NCBI RefSeq assembly: GCF_010183535.1
Contig: NC_071328.1
Span: 14,632,001-14,696,000 of the forward strand
Reading direction: 5' to 3'
DNA length: 64,000 bases
Origin: Caenorhabditis remanei
Taxonomy: Eukaryota; Nematoda; Chromadorea; Rhabditida; Rhabditidae
Numbering within the stretch: the stretch's first letter is position 1; every line of letters begins with the position of its first letter. Below are positions 1 to 9,302 of this stretch, one piece after another. Under the pieces are notes generated by a model. That model was not told the origin of the DNA. It saw only the letters and a list, made by a program, of their open reading frames with translations, and made no database searches. The translations under genes were made by a program, and so were the position numbers.

Positions 1-282
1 CCGGTCCGTATTATATCAGGAAGGTAGATCTCGCAGAGATCTACATTTTGGTATATTTTTCAGCTCATAATATTGAGTTTGACGCGAGTTACGAGCCGGC
101 CCGTGTCGGCCCGGTTTACAAGTATGACAGTGACCAAGTTACACTGAAAAACAAAGTTGACTGGAGTGCGCCCCCGGCCTCTGCCGTTTTTCTGCCCCGT
201 GCCGGGCTGGTATAGATTTTTTGTTAATTTTCGCGTCTTTTGGAACATTTTCCCGGGCCCGCGGCACACGAATGACGTTTTA
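1..282. repeat. R2 repeat copy at the window edge
   Basis: This stretch carries the R2 signature: a gagatctacattttgg phrase, then tatatttttcagctcataat, then a gcgagttac and a GC-rich cggcccg end. The same order recurs near 30.5, 31.0, 31.4, 43.9, 48.2, 51.0, 58.3 and 61.0 kb, and inverted near 54.4, 57.4 and 60.9 kb. No coding potential is visible. It abuts a promoter-like block whose gene is missing. Confidence 0.75.
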
Positions 283-360
283 AGATCTTATCAGGCTTAT
301 CAGATTGAAAAAAATAAGGAGGCAGAAAAATTGGACCCACGTGAAATGTTGTTATTCTGA
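283..360 (-). promoter_or_regulatory. Orphan leftward promoter block of the CAP-like family
   Basis: Two TGATAA sites read leftward (one is TCTTATCA at 286-293 on the plus strand), followed by a CCACGTGA-type element. This matches the minus-strand upstream block of copy E (8321-8400) in order and spacing. No family exon lies to the left, where R2 sequence begins instead. I infer that an ancestral divergent gene was lost or displaced. Confidence 0.55.
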
Positions 361-438
361 TTGAATGGTTAAGTCTGAAAAAATTAAAAAATTATATATT
401 TGGGAGAAAAAATGAGGGGTAAAGAAATCAAAATAACG

Positions 439-512
439 AGATTTTACGTGAGTCCAATTTTGTTGTCAGAAAGGTCAATCTGATAAGATCTCAAAATTTT
501 CCGTATAAAAGA
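439..512 (+). promoter_or_regulatory. Promoter block of copy A (GATA site plus TATA box)
   Basis: A TTTTACGTGA element, a GATA-type site TGATAAGA at 481-488 and TATAAAA at 504-510 precede the start at 586. The block is nearly identical upstream of copies B, D and G, so it is a conserved family promoter. Extended TGATAAGA sites are the known target of nematode intestinal GATA factors (ELT-2 class). Intestinal expression here is an inference. Confidence 0.65.
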
Positions 513-585
513 GGGGGAATTCGAGAAGAGAAGTCAGTTTGAAATTCCAATCACTCACTCGAAGAAGATGTCGAACAAACCACCG

Positions 586-1334
586 ATGAAATCTTCGATC
601 GGAATCGCACTCCTTGTCCTCTTCGCTTCTGGTAAGTCCCGTCTTCTCACTTTAAAGGCTCATAACTCAAAAGTGGACGGAGCTACCGAAATGTTGCAAA
701 CTGGTAAAATAGACAACATTTTCAGCACAATCCGTCGCTGGTGTTAAACGAAACAGCCACAATGTGCTGTGGACATCCGCGAGAAGGTTAACAAGCTCAA
801 CAAGGAGAGACTCGAAGTGGCTAAAACAGAACAAATAGCTAACATGCATGAGGTGACATGGGACCAAACTCTGGAGAGTAAGCTTAAAAAGATGACATGC
901 GACGAGAGAGCGTCTTCCGGCTCCGACTATGTCGTTTTTGGTTTCTCCGAGTTAATGGAACTTGAGATAAAAAACAAAGATGACATAAAAAAGCCAATGT
1001 ACCATCCGCTTCAAACCAAGATTGCATGCGGAAAGATAATGTGCAATGACGAATATGTATGTCTTCTGGGACCTAAGTGAGTTTTTTGAAGCAGTCAACT
1101 GTGCTCCATCGAGTTGTTACTAGCCACCAATCAACATATATTTCCAGAAACTCCCCAGTCAAAGAGTTGGATATCAAGCGTGGATCCCCTGGAACTGGAT
1201 GCTCTGGTGGAGATGGATCCAGTGGATTGTGTATGGGAGGTGGTGGTGGTAGTGGTGGTGATGGAAAAGCTGTCTCATCTGCACCCATGCCAATGGCTCT
1301 CTTGTCTCTTGCTCTCGCTCTTATCATGGCATAG
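586..1334 (+). pseudogene. CAP/SCP-like secreted protein, copy A, frameshifted
   Basis: Three exons can be placed at 586-631, 726-1076 and 1148-1334, with GT-AG introns and AATAAA at 1346-1351. Exon 1 encodes a signal peptide, exon 2 the reduced CAP core (ANMHEVTWD, then HPLQTKIACG and CLLGPK), and exon 3 a Gly-rich Cys motif and a hydrophobic GPI-type tail. Exon 2 has two extra bases (a TG duplication near 769-770) compared with copies D and E. As a result the signal-peptide frame does not join the core frame, and the core frame has a TAA at 745-747. The exon sum (584 nt) is not a multiple of three. An in-frame ATG also lies at 568. This is most likely a recent pseudogene. A read error at the TG is the main alternative. 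Confidence 0.7.
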
Positions 1335-1589
1335 ATTTTAAATTGAATAAATGATTTATTTTTTGATTATTAGTTTTGGTCATCAATTGATTATCTATCT
1401 ACAGCCAAACACTGCATTATTCTTGTAGTTTTGTTGGAGTGAAGTAGGCTTTTTGGCGGATCTTATGTGTCGACGTATTTGTACATAAACTGCAAGACGG
1501 TAAACTGCAAGTGTATGTTAATTAATTTACAGTGCTTAAAACTCTTTCAACTACCAACAAATACCGCATTATTTTCGGCAATTCTGACA
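1335..1589. other. Non-coding gap downstream of copy A
   Basis: After the polyadenylation signal this AT-rich stretch shows no recognisable gene, RNA or terminal repeat. The phrase about an actctttcaac / accaacaaataccgcatt segment (1540-1570) resembles sequence downstream of copies B and C. Confidence 0.5.
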
Positions 1590-2045
1590 TACAGTACCGC
1601 TCAATAGGATATGAATTTGAGCCGTTTTCAGTTGAAATTGGCCAGCTTTGAGAGTGGGTCATAATGATTCTGATTGTCACACCTGGTAGATTTTTAATGG
1701 ATCATACAGATCAAATATAGAGCTTCATTTTTGTAGTTGACAACTTTTTTGTACGGATACTCCATAGAGAGTTATGGCCATTTTAAGACGAAAGCTTAAA
1801 AATCGCACTATTTTGCACTGAAATTGGTCGATTTAAGGGAGAAATTACTTTGTCGATATGTAACTTGCTAGGGAGTGCTCGTACAGGAAAAGTGTCAACT
1901 ACAAAAATGGAGCTCTACATTTGATCTGTAGGATCCAAAAAACACCAACTAGGTGTGACAATCAGAATTTCTATGACACACTCTCAAAGTTGGACAATTT
2001 CAACTGAAAACGGCCAAAGTTCATATCCTATTGAGCGGTACTGTA
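1590..2045. mobile_element. R3-type TIR element (Tc1/mariner-like MITE)
   Basis: Inverted ends CAGTACCGCTCAATAGG and its complement lie just inside flanking TA dinucleotides (1590-1591 and 2044-2045), as expected for Tc1/mariner-type insertion. The interior holds the module catttttgtagttgacaac once in each orientation. Related copies lie near 41.9-42.3, 45.9-46.3 and 50.6-51.0 kb. There is no transposase, so it is non-autonomous. Confidence 0.75.
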
Positions 2046-2109
2046 TCTTATATGAATTAGGATACTTCTTTTGGCTGCGAAAAATGAAATGCACCAGTTT
2101 CTTATCATT

Positions 2110-2229
2110 TACAGGGTAGAGCAGAATTACCCGCACAAGCTATAAGTGCTATATCTAAAAAAGTAAAAGTCAGAAAACGTCAAAGCGTCTTGTCAAACGT
2201 TTTTGCGGTGTATTCTGCGCCACCCTGTA
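2110..2229. mobile_element. Short MITE with ACAGGGT ends
   Basis: TA-flanked inverted ends read acagggtagagcagaat on the left and attctgcgccaccctgt on the right. The total is about 120 bp, with no coding capacity. The pattern fits a very short Tc1/mariner-type MITE. Confidence 0.65.
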
Positions 2230-2539
2230 TATCAAAACACGGGTTGTCTCACTATCAGCGTGTAAATGCACCTGCACGTTTGAGTCTAGCAATCATCTCG
2301 ACATTTTCTTCTCTAACTCAAATATCATCAACAAAATTGTGGTAGGAGAGAAATTCAGCGACCACTGACTTATCAAAGTTTCTCTGAAAATCTCTCCTAT
2401 TTAGGTTTCTTTTTTTTTTGAAAATGTGACTTTGGCCCTCGGTCTCAAAGCAGTGATAAAAATTATTGTAAGCCCTTCACATTGTAAGCGGAACTATCGT
2501 AAAAGAATATATCATCATATGAATCACGAGCTGAGTATG

Positions 2540-2705
2540 ATTAACCGGCATCAAATGTTCAAAGATCTCTACCCGAATGATGGTTTCAATCAATTATCAG
2601 TGTGGTGTAACACGTGGCAACTGAAAGTCGCCCTGCAAAAGTGTGAAGTCATCAAGTTTGAACTTTGTATCGTTAAGAAGACATCCTTATTACATCAAAC
2701 CTAAG
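2540..2705 (+). pseudogene. Non-LTR retrotransposon reverse transcriptase fragment
   Basis: The reading frame through about 2575-2690 includes NQLSVWCNTWQLKV followed by KCEVIKFEL. This resembles the conserved W...WQL.....KC.V segment downstream of the catalytic motifs in non-LTR (CR1/jockey/RTE-like) reverse transcriptases. Nothing else of the element is preserved here. A later piece of the same domain is found at 6122-6430, so both may come from one element family. Confidence 0.45.
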
Positions 2706-2801
2706 TTGCCTAATACAACTAAACATGGTGCTCAATACTTAGTGAACTAGAATTTAGGTCGAAGGAAACCTTGATAAATATCCCACCATCAGAATTACTC
2801 A

Positions 2802-3086
2802 GACTTGTCACGGGCCGGGCCGGGCCGAAATCAGGAAAATCTCGGCCCGGCCCGGCTCTTTTGAAACATTTTGAAATTTTGATTTTTTTTGGAAATTTTT
2901 TGAAATTTTAGGAAAAATGTGAATATGTATGATAATTTAAGCATTTTTACTCTATTTTTTCGAAAAATTTCAAATAAAATTTGGTAAAAACGGGTTCGCA
3001 TTTTTTGAAATCAGGAAAAATTTTGGCCCGGGCTGACCGGGCCGAACTCAAGAAAAATCTCGGCCCGGCCCGATTTTTGACAAGTC
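2802..3086. mobile_element. GC-rich MITE with GACTTGTCA inverted ends
   Basis: The ends GACTTGTCA and TGACAAGTC enclose arrays of ggccgggcc and an AT-rich middle. Imperfect copies of gaattact-ag flank both sides, which could be a 9-11 bp target duplication. The GC-rich end sequence reappears at 43.67-43.73 kb and in the R2 element at 60.8-61.15 kb. No coding sequence. Confidence 0.6.
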
Positions 3087-3310
3087 TGGAATTACTGAGC
3101 CACCTTTTATTCACCTGTTTTTGTATTGGGTCAGTGATAATCAGTCCTTCAATCAACTAATTCAATTCCCTTTAGGGCTGATTTTTCCCCAGCGAAAATA
3201 AAACTTTTTCGGACACGTCCGCAAAAAACCGTCAAAAATAAAAATAACAATGACCTTTATACCTTTTTGAAACAAAAAGTCGTGAAACCAAATTCTGATG
3301 GAAAAACGGC

Positions 3311-3381
3311 ATTTTACGTGAGTCCAATTTTGTTGGCAGAAAGGTCAATCTGATAAGATCTCAAAATTTTCCGTATATAAG
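3311..3381 (+). promoter_or_regulatory. Promoter block of copy B
   Basis: TTTTACGTGA, then TGATAAGA at 3351-3358, then TATATAA at 3374-3380, ending 75 nt before the ATG at 3456. The order and spacing match copies A, D and G. Confidence 0.65.
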
Positions 3382-3455
3382 AGGAGGAAAACGAGAAGAA
3401 AAATCAATTCGGAAATCCAATCACTCAGTCGAAGAAGAAGTCGAACGAACAATCG

Positions 3456-4165
3456 ATGAACTCTTCTATCGGAATCGCACTCCTTCTCCTCTTCGCTTCT
3501 GGTGAGTCCCGTCTTCTAACTTTAAAGGCTCATAACTCAAAAGTGGATAACATTTTCAGCGCACTCCGACTCCGGCGTCAAACAAAGCAACTACAATGAG
3601 CTTGAGATCCGCGAGCAGATCAACGAGCTCAACAAGGCCAGACTTGAGGTGGCGAAAAAAGAAAATGTAGCAAACATGCATGAGGTGACATTCGACCCAA
3701 CTTTGGAGAGTAAGATTAAAAAGATGACTTGCGACGATATGACGGCTAATGGCCCTGACTATGTCGTTTTTGGTTTTCTCGAGATAGTTGGAGCTGCAAT
3801 AGCATTGAAATCGAAAACCAAGGAAGTAGATCTCAAATTGCCACCGTTCCATCCGCTCCAAACCAAAATTGCATGCGGAACCCGTGCGACAAAGTGCGAT
3901 GACGTATTATCAGAGATATGTCTCATGGGACCCAAGTGAGTTTTTTGGAGCAGTCAACTGTGCTTCGTCCGGTTTTGCTAGCCACCCATCGACAAACATT
4001 TTCAGAAACTCCCCAGTTAAACCGTCGGAAATCAAGAAAGGATCCCCTGGAACAGGATGCTCTGGTGGAGATGGATCCAGTGGATTGTGTATGGGAGGTG
4101 GTGTATCATCTGCATCCACGCCAATGACTCTCTTGTCTCTCGTAATTGCTCTTATCATGGCATAG
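3456..4165 (+). CDS. CAP/SCP-like secreted protein, copy B (intact, 193 aa)
   Basis: Exons 3456-3501, 3560-3935 and 4006-4165 join in frame (582 nt); AATAAA lies at 4177-4182. Residues 1-17 form a signal peptide. Residues 37-73 (LNKARLEVAKKENVANMHEVT, ending in C73) match the first helix of CAP domains. Residues 113-140 (HPLQTKIACG, C128, C136, GPK) match the CAP C-terminal strand and Cys motifs. The roughly 40 residues between them replace the usual GEN/W active-site region, so the canonical Glu/His cavity is not intact. Exon 3 adds a C159...C169 Gly-rich hinge and a hydrophobic C-terminus of GPI-anchor type. Six cysteines suggest three disulfides. The start was chosen because it is the only ATG conserved across copies. 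The biological role is unknown. Confidence 0.85.
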
Positions 4166-4195
4166 ATTTTGAATTGAATAAAAGTTTTTTTTGAC

Positions 4196-4533
4196 TATTT
4201 ATCAGTAATCTATTTACCGCGCTTGAAACTCTTTCGACTATCAACAAACACTGCATTATTTTCGGCGATTTTAGCGTGTTCCATATCAATTCGGAATCTT
4301 TTTCGACTATTCCTAGACAGTATTGTAAGGTCTCTAGTCTCTTGTCACTTTTATCCAAACACTGGTTGTAAATGTGCCTAAAAGTTCACATGCTTTGCAA
4401 TATCCGACTATTCCTAGACAGTATTACTCTGCCTAATACTAACCTCATAAGAGACCTTGAAGTGATGTTTTCAGCCAACTTATCTTTTTCAGTTCTTATA
4501 ACTGTCGCAGATATCCTCTCAGAAACAATATTC
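4196..4533 (+). repeat. Duplicate of the copy C downstream region with RT remnant
   Basis: This is a near-direct copy of 6125-6375. It includes the RT-like piece (frame reading DLEVMFSANLSFS) and ends in agaaacaatattc, where the 916-bp element is inserted. An extra segment of about 100 bp, bounded by repeated ctattcctagacagtatt phrases (about 4320-4425), is absent from the other copy. The duplication explains how copy C lost its 5' end. Confidence 0.65.
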
Positions 4534-5449
4534 GGCTCTATTACAGTTTAGGCGTCCTTTGAAAACTTAGACGTCCCTTAAAACACTTAGACGTCCCTTA
4601 AAACACTTAGACGTCCCTTAAAACACTTAGACGTCCCTTGAAACATTTAGACGTCCCTCAAAAAACTTGGACGTCCTTTGGGGACCCAAAAGTCGTCCGA
4701 AATGTTTAGACGTCCCAAAAATTATTTAGACGTCCCAAAAATAGTTTAGACGTCCTTTGATATCCCACATTATGATAAATAATATTTAGACGTCCCAAAA
4801 AACATTTAGACGTCCCAAAAAATATTTAGACGTCCTTTGATATCCCAAAATTTGGTTTTAAATATTTAGACGTCCCAAAAAACATTTAGACGTCCCAAAA
4901 AATATTTAGACGTCCCTTGAACACTTTCAGTGACTTTTAGTGTTGAAGGGACGTCTAAACATTTTTTGGGACGTCTAAATGTTTTTTGGGACGTCTAATT
5001 ATTTAAAACCAAATTTTCAGACTTCAAGGGACGTCTAAATTTTTTATGGGACGTCTAAATATTTTTTGGTACGTCTAAACATTTTTTGGGACGTCTAAAT
5101 ATTATTTATCATAATGTGGGATATCAAAGGACGTCTAAACATTTTTTGGGACGTCTAAACATTTTTTGGGACGTCTAAATAATTTTTGGGACGTCTTAAT
5201 TTTTCCGACAATTTTTCGGATTTCAAAGGACGTTTAAATGTTTTTTGGGACGTCTAAATGTTTTTTGGGACGTTTAAACATTCCAAAGGACGTTTCAATT
5301 TACAGGAAAAAAATTTGGGCCTCAAAGGACGTCTAAATGTTTCAAGGGACGTCTAAATGTTTCAAGGGACGTCTAAGTGTTTTAAGGGACGTCTAAGTGT
5401 TTTAAGGGACGTTCAAGTTTTCAAAGGACGTCTAAACTGTAATAGAGCC
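4534..5449. mobile_element. 916-bp TIR element made of GACGTCC repeats, 8-bp TSD
   Basis: The ends GGCTCTATTACAGTTTA and its complement are flanked by a perfect 8-bp duplication, CAATATTC (4526-4533 and 5450-5457). Almost the whole interior is an irregular array of units built on ttagacgtccc in the left half and the complement gggacgtctaa in the right half, so the element is one large palindrome. There is no transposase. An 8-bp TSD fits the hAT, Merlin or P superfamilies; the GG-starting TIR is atypical for hAT. Confidence 0.8.
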
Positions 5450-5459
5450 CAATATTCTT

Positions 5460-6094
5460 TTGATGATCAACAATCTCAACAAGATGAGACTTGAAGTGGC
5501 GAAAAAATATCAAATATCAAACATGCACGAGGTGATTTTCGACGAAACTCTGGAAAGTAAACTCAAAAAGATGACTTGCGAGGAGTCGGAGTCTTCCGGC
5601 CCCGACTACGTCGTTTTCAATTACGCCGAGGTTATTTTGGCACTAGCATTTTCGACAAACAAGGAAAAAGATATCCCGAAATCACCACCGTTCCATCCGC
5701 TCCAAACCAAAATTGCATGCGGAACCCGTGTGACAAAGTGTGAAGACGAATTATCAGATATATGTCTCATGGGACCCAAGTGAGTTAGTTGGAGTAATCC
5801 ACTGTGTTCCATCGAGTTGTTACTAGCAGTCAATAAACTAAAATTTTCAGAAACTCTCCACTTAAACAATCAGAAATCAAGAATGGATCCCCTGGAACTG
5901 GATGCTCTGGTGGTGATGGATCCAGTGGATTGTGTATGGGCGGTGGTGGTGGTGCTGTGAAAAATCAATCAGACAAGAAGTCAGGAGACGGTGATGTCGA
6001 GGAAAAAGGATCAAAGGATAGCGAAGGAGCTGTTTCATCTGCATCCACGCCAATGACTCTCTTGTCTCTTGTAATTGCCCTTATTATGGCATAG
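5460..6094 (+). pseudogene. CAP/SCP-like protein, copy C, 5'-truncated
   Basis: Only the second part of exon 2 (to 5779) and exon 3 (5851-6094) remain. The promoter, signal-peptide exon and start of exon 2 are missing. The homology begins at gatcaacaatctcaac, directly after RT-flank sequence ending ttttgat, so a deletion or unequal exchange joined the two. The surviving frame is open, with ANMHEVIFDETLESK, HPLQTKIACG and C.LMGPK. Exon 3 is longer than in the other copies because of a charged linker (Lys/Asp/Glu-rich) before the hydrophobic tail. AATAAA at 6106-6111. With no signal peptide, a functional secreted product is unlikely. Confidence 0.7.
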
Positions 6095-6121
6095 ATTTTG
6101 AATTGAATAAAGGGTACTTTT

Positions 6122-6430
6122 TTGGATTTTTTTGGCTATTTATCAGTAATCTATTTACCGCGCTTGAAACTCTTTCAACTATCAACGAACACTGCATTAT
6201 TCTCGGCGATTTTAGCGTGTTCCAGATCAATTCGGAATCTTTTTCGACTATTCCTAGACAGTATTACTCTCCCTAATACTAACCTCATAAGATACCTTGA
6301 AGTGATGTTTTCAGCCAACTTATCTTTTTCAGCTTTTATAACTGTCGCAGATATCCTATCAGAAACAATATTCTTTTGATAACGCTTCTCTCGAAGTCAT
6401 TATCAAAGGCAATATTAAAAATATACGTCC
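6122..6430 (+). pseudogene. Non-LTR reverse transcriptase remnant
   Basis: The plus frame includes TLPNTNLIRYLEVMFSANLS, which resembles the conserved 'irDLGV....LsFs.hI' segment of non-LTR RTs, and then runs into stops. It is flanked by the copy C 3' end and the copy D promoter. It matches 4196-4533 in direct orientation. Confidence 0.45.
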
Positions 6431-6689
6431 AATTACAAAACAAAAATTTGGGATATGCCTAATCAAGTTGTCAAACTTGCGACCCCTTGAGGTTCCCTTG
6501 TTAGGGGGAAAATAGAAAGTCTCAAAATCGCCCATAATTTTCCCCAGGGAACATAACACTTTTCGAGAAGACACGCCCGCAAAACCCCGCAAAAAAATAA
6601 CAAAGACCTTCATATTTTTTTTTTCAAACTCAATGTCATGAAACCAATTTTGATGTTTTGATGATTTTGAATTTTGATGAAAAAAAAAA

Positions 6690-6765
6690 CGAGATTTTAC
6701 GTGAATCCAATTTTGTTGTCAGAAAGGTCAATCTGATAAGATCTCAAAATTTTCCGTATATAAGA
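6690..6765 (+). promoter_or_regulatory. Promoter block of copy D
   Basis: TTTTACGTGA, TGATAAGA at 6734-6741 and TATATAA at 6757-6763, followed by the conserved leader (tcagtcgaagaagaagtc) and the ATG at 6839. Confidence 0.65.
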
Positions 6766-6838
6766 GGAGGAAAACGAAAAAAGAAGTCAGTTTGGAATTC
6801 AACTCCCTCAGTCGAAGAAGAAGTCAAACGAACAATCG

Positions 6839-7567
6839 ATGAACTCTTCCATCGGAATCGCTCTTCTGCTCCTCTTTGCTTCTGGTGAGTCCCGTCTTCT
6901 AACTTTAAAGGCGCATAACTCAAAAGTGGACGGCGCTACAGAAAATATGTGAACCGGTAAAATGATTCAAATTTCCAGCTCAATCCGTCGCTGGCGTTAA
7001 ACGAAACAACCCCAATGTGCTGGAAATCCGTGAGCAGATCAACAATCTCAACAAGATGAGACTTGAAGTGGCTAAAAAACATGAAATAGCAAACATGCAC
7101 GAAGTGACTTGGGACCAAACTCTGGAGAGTAAGATTAAAAAGATGACTTGCGACGAGTTGGGCTCTACTGGCCCAGACTACCTTGTTTTCGATTCCTACG
7201 AAGTTGACGCTGCATTAGAAACCAAGGTAGATTACATGAAATCGGCACCGCTCCATCCGCTTCAAACCAAAATTGCATGTGGAACTCTTCCGACAGAGTG
7301 CGATGGCAAATCAGATACATGTCTCATGGGACCCAAGTGAGTTTATTGGAGCAGTCAACTGTGTTCCATCGAGTTGTTACTATCCGCCAATCCACATATA
7401 TTTCCAGAAACTCCCCACTTAAAAAGTCGGAAATCGAGAAAGGATCCCCTGGAACTGGATGCTCTGGTGGAAATGGTGCCAGTGGATTGTGTATGGGAGG
7501 TGGTGTTTCATCTGCATCCACGCCAATGGCTATCGTTTCTCTTGCTTTTACCCTTATCATGGCATAG
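6839..7567 (+). CDS. CAP/SCP-like secreted protein, copy D (intact, 187 aa)
   Basis: Exons 6839-6884, 6979-7336 and 7408-7567 join in frame (564 nt); AATAAA at 7579-7584. The signal peptide MNSSIGIALLLLFAS is shared with B and E. The core reads NNLNKMRLEVAKKHEIANMH, MTC, GPDYLVF, HPLQTKIACG and CLMGPK, followed by the GSPGTGCSGG...GLC hinge and the tail ASTPMAIVSLAFTLIMA. As in B, the CAP active-site centre is missing. Intron 1 carries a half copy of repeat R1 in reverse. The gene is tail-to-tail with copy E. Confidence 0.85.
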
Positions 7568-7670
7568 ATTTTGAATTGAATAAATAAATTATTTTTTGGA
7601 AATGGAAATGGCGTGCTGTTTTGTTTTTCCACTTGCAACGGGTCATTTATAAATAAGAGTTCATTACTTA

Positions 7671-8225
7671 CACGCTTGATATCCGACTCTTTAACTGGGG
7701 AGTTTCTGGAAATGTTTGTGGAGCACAGTTGACTGATCCAAAAAACTCACTTGGGTCCCATGAGACACATGGCTGTTCTGCCATCGCACTTTGTCGCGAG
7801 GTTAGTGCATGCAATCTTGGTTTGAAGCGGGTAGAACAGTGGTGATTTCATGAGATCTACTCCCTCTGTTTTCGATTTCAATGCTATTGCAGCGCTAACT
7901 ATCTCAAGAAAACCGACAACGACATAGTCCGGGCCGGGAGACGTCAACTCGTCGCAAGTCATTTTTTTAACTTTAATCTCCAAAGTTGGGTCGAAAGTCA
8001 CCTCTTGCATGTTGGCTATTTCATTTCGTTTCGCCACTTCAAGTCTGGCCTTGTTGAGCTCGTTGATCTGCTCACGGATGTCCAGCACATTGGGGTTGTT
8101 TCGTTTAACACCAGCGACGGGTTGCGCTGAAAATGTTATCTATTTTATTAGTTTACAACTTTTTGAAGGCGGGACTCACCAGAAGCGAAGAGGAGAAGGA
8201 GTGCAATTCCAATCGAAGAGTTCAT
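7671..8225 (-). pseudogene. CAP/SCP-like protein, copy E, 3'-truncated, minus strand
   Basis: Exon 1 is 8225-8180 and exon 2 about 8126-7751; exon 3 starts at 7705. Intron 1 is only 53 nt. Exons 1 and 2 are open and carry the signal peptide and core (ANMQEVTFDPTLE; HPLQ becomes YPLQ, and ACG becomes ACT). Family homology in exon 3 stops after NSPVKESDIKR at about 7671, so the Cys hinge and GPI tail are absent. The exon 3 frame stays open on the minus strand to 7324, through the antisense of copy D exon 3, giving a possible novel tail. No AATAAA is evident on this strand within that stretch. It is probably a decaying copy; a chimeric protein remains possible. Confidence 0.65.
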
Positions 8226-8299
8226 CGATTGTTCGTTCGACTTCTTCTCTGATTGAGTGAATGGAATATTCAGAACTGACTTCTCTTCTCGAATTCCTC

Positions 8300-8445
8300 C
8301 TCTTATATACGGAAATTTTTGAGATCTTATCATTCTTATCAGATTGAACTTTCTAAAAGAAAAATAAAGAGGTGAAAAAATTCATCCCACGTAAAATTTC
8401 GTTATTTTGATTTTTTTCCTCTTTATTATTTTCCTATATAAGAAG
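8300..8445. promoter_or_regulatory. Shared divergent promoter of copies E and F
   Basis: Leftward to E: TATATAA (8303-8309 on the complement) and two TGATAAGA sites (plus-strand TCTTATCA at 8325-8332 and 8334-8341). Rightward to F: TATATAA at 8435-8441. The two start codons are 294 nt apart with nothing else between them, so the genes are head-to-head. I see no clear GATA site next to the F TATA box, so F may rely on the shared sites. Confidence 0.6.
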
Positions 8446-8518
8446 AGTAATAAGAGAGGAAAAGTCAGTTTTGAATATTTCATTCACTCAGTCGAAGAAT
8501 AAGTCGAGCAAACTAACA

Positions 8519-9302
8519 ATGAAGTCTTCGATTGGAATCGCACTTCTGCTCCTCTTTGCTTCTAGTGAGTCGTCAACTTCTGGCAATTTATTAACTTGTA
8601 GATCAAAACCAGGGCTACATTTTTGTAGTTGATCATTTTTCGGTAGCTCCGCCCAATTTTAAGATATGCGCCTTTAAGGGAGCATAACTCGAAACTGGAC
8701 AGATATTCCAAAAATTTGTAAACTGGAAAAAGGATAAAGTTTTCAGCGCAATCCGTGTCTAACGCTCAAGAATACTACCCCAATGAGCAAGAAAATTGCG
8801 ATCACCTCAACGATATCAACGATGCAAGACTCCAATCCGCGAAAAAAACGGCAGTAGCAAACATGCATGCTTTGAGTTGGAATCGCACTCTAGAGAGTAA
8901 AGTTATAAAGATGAATTGCGACGAGTTGAAGATTCCCGGCCCCGACTATGCCGCTGTGGGCTTTGCCGCTATCGATGAGAATAATCCATCTAACTCGCTA
9001 ACGTTCCATCCGCTTCAAACCCAGATGGGATGCGGAAACACAAAGTGCAATGACAAAATGGTATGTCTTCTGGGACCCAGGTGAGTTGTTTGGAGCAGTC
9101 TACTGAGTTCCGTTGGGTTTTCAGAATCACCGCATCTAAGGAATCAGATTACAAGCGTGGAGAACCTGGAACTCAATGCTCTAGTGGAAGTGGAGCCAGT
9201 GGATTGTGTGGAGATGGTGGTGTTTGTAATGGAAAAATTGTTTCATCTGTATTCATGTCATTGGCTTTCTTGTCTCTTGCTCTTACGATTATCATGGTTT
9301 AG
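8519..9302 (+). CDS. CAP/SCP-like secreted protein, copy F (intact, 185 aa)
   Basis: Exons 8519-8564, 8747-9080 and 9125-9302 join in frame (558 nt); AATAAA at 9314-9319. This copy is more divergent: NDINDARLQSAKKTAVANMH, MNC, GPDYAAVGF, HPLQTQMGCG, VCLLGPR, then GEPGTQCSSG...GLC and one more Cys before the hydrophobic tail ending TIIMV. It has an additional Cys near the mature N-terminus (ENCDHL), so disulfide pairing may differ. HPLQTQMGCG is closer to the classical CAP 'TQ.vw...GCG' motif than in the sister copies. Intron 1 contains an inverted pair of R1-like sequences. Confidence 0.8.

Noticed and set aside
1073..1327. Minus-strand open frames opposite exon 3 of the CAP-like copies
   Set aside because: Recurrent antisense frames (PPPIHNPLDPSPPEHP) come from the Gly-rich hinge codons read backwards. 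They have no starts or splice sites of their own. Only the continuation of copy E into this strand is kept as a finding.
4534..5449. The GACGTCC array as a CRISPR-like array
   Set aside because: Spacers are not unique sequences of constant length, the units invert at the centre, and the whole is bounded by TIRs with a target duplication in a eukaryotic genome.
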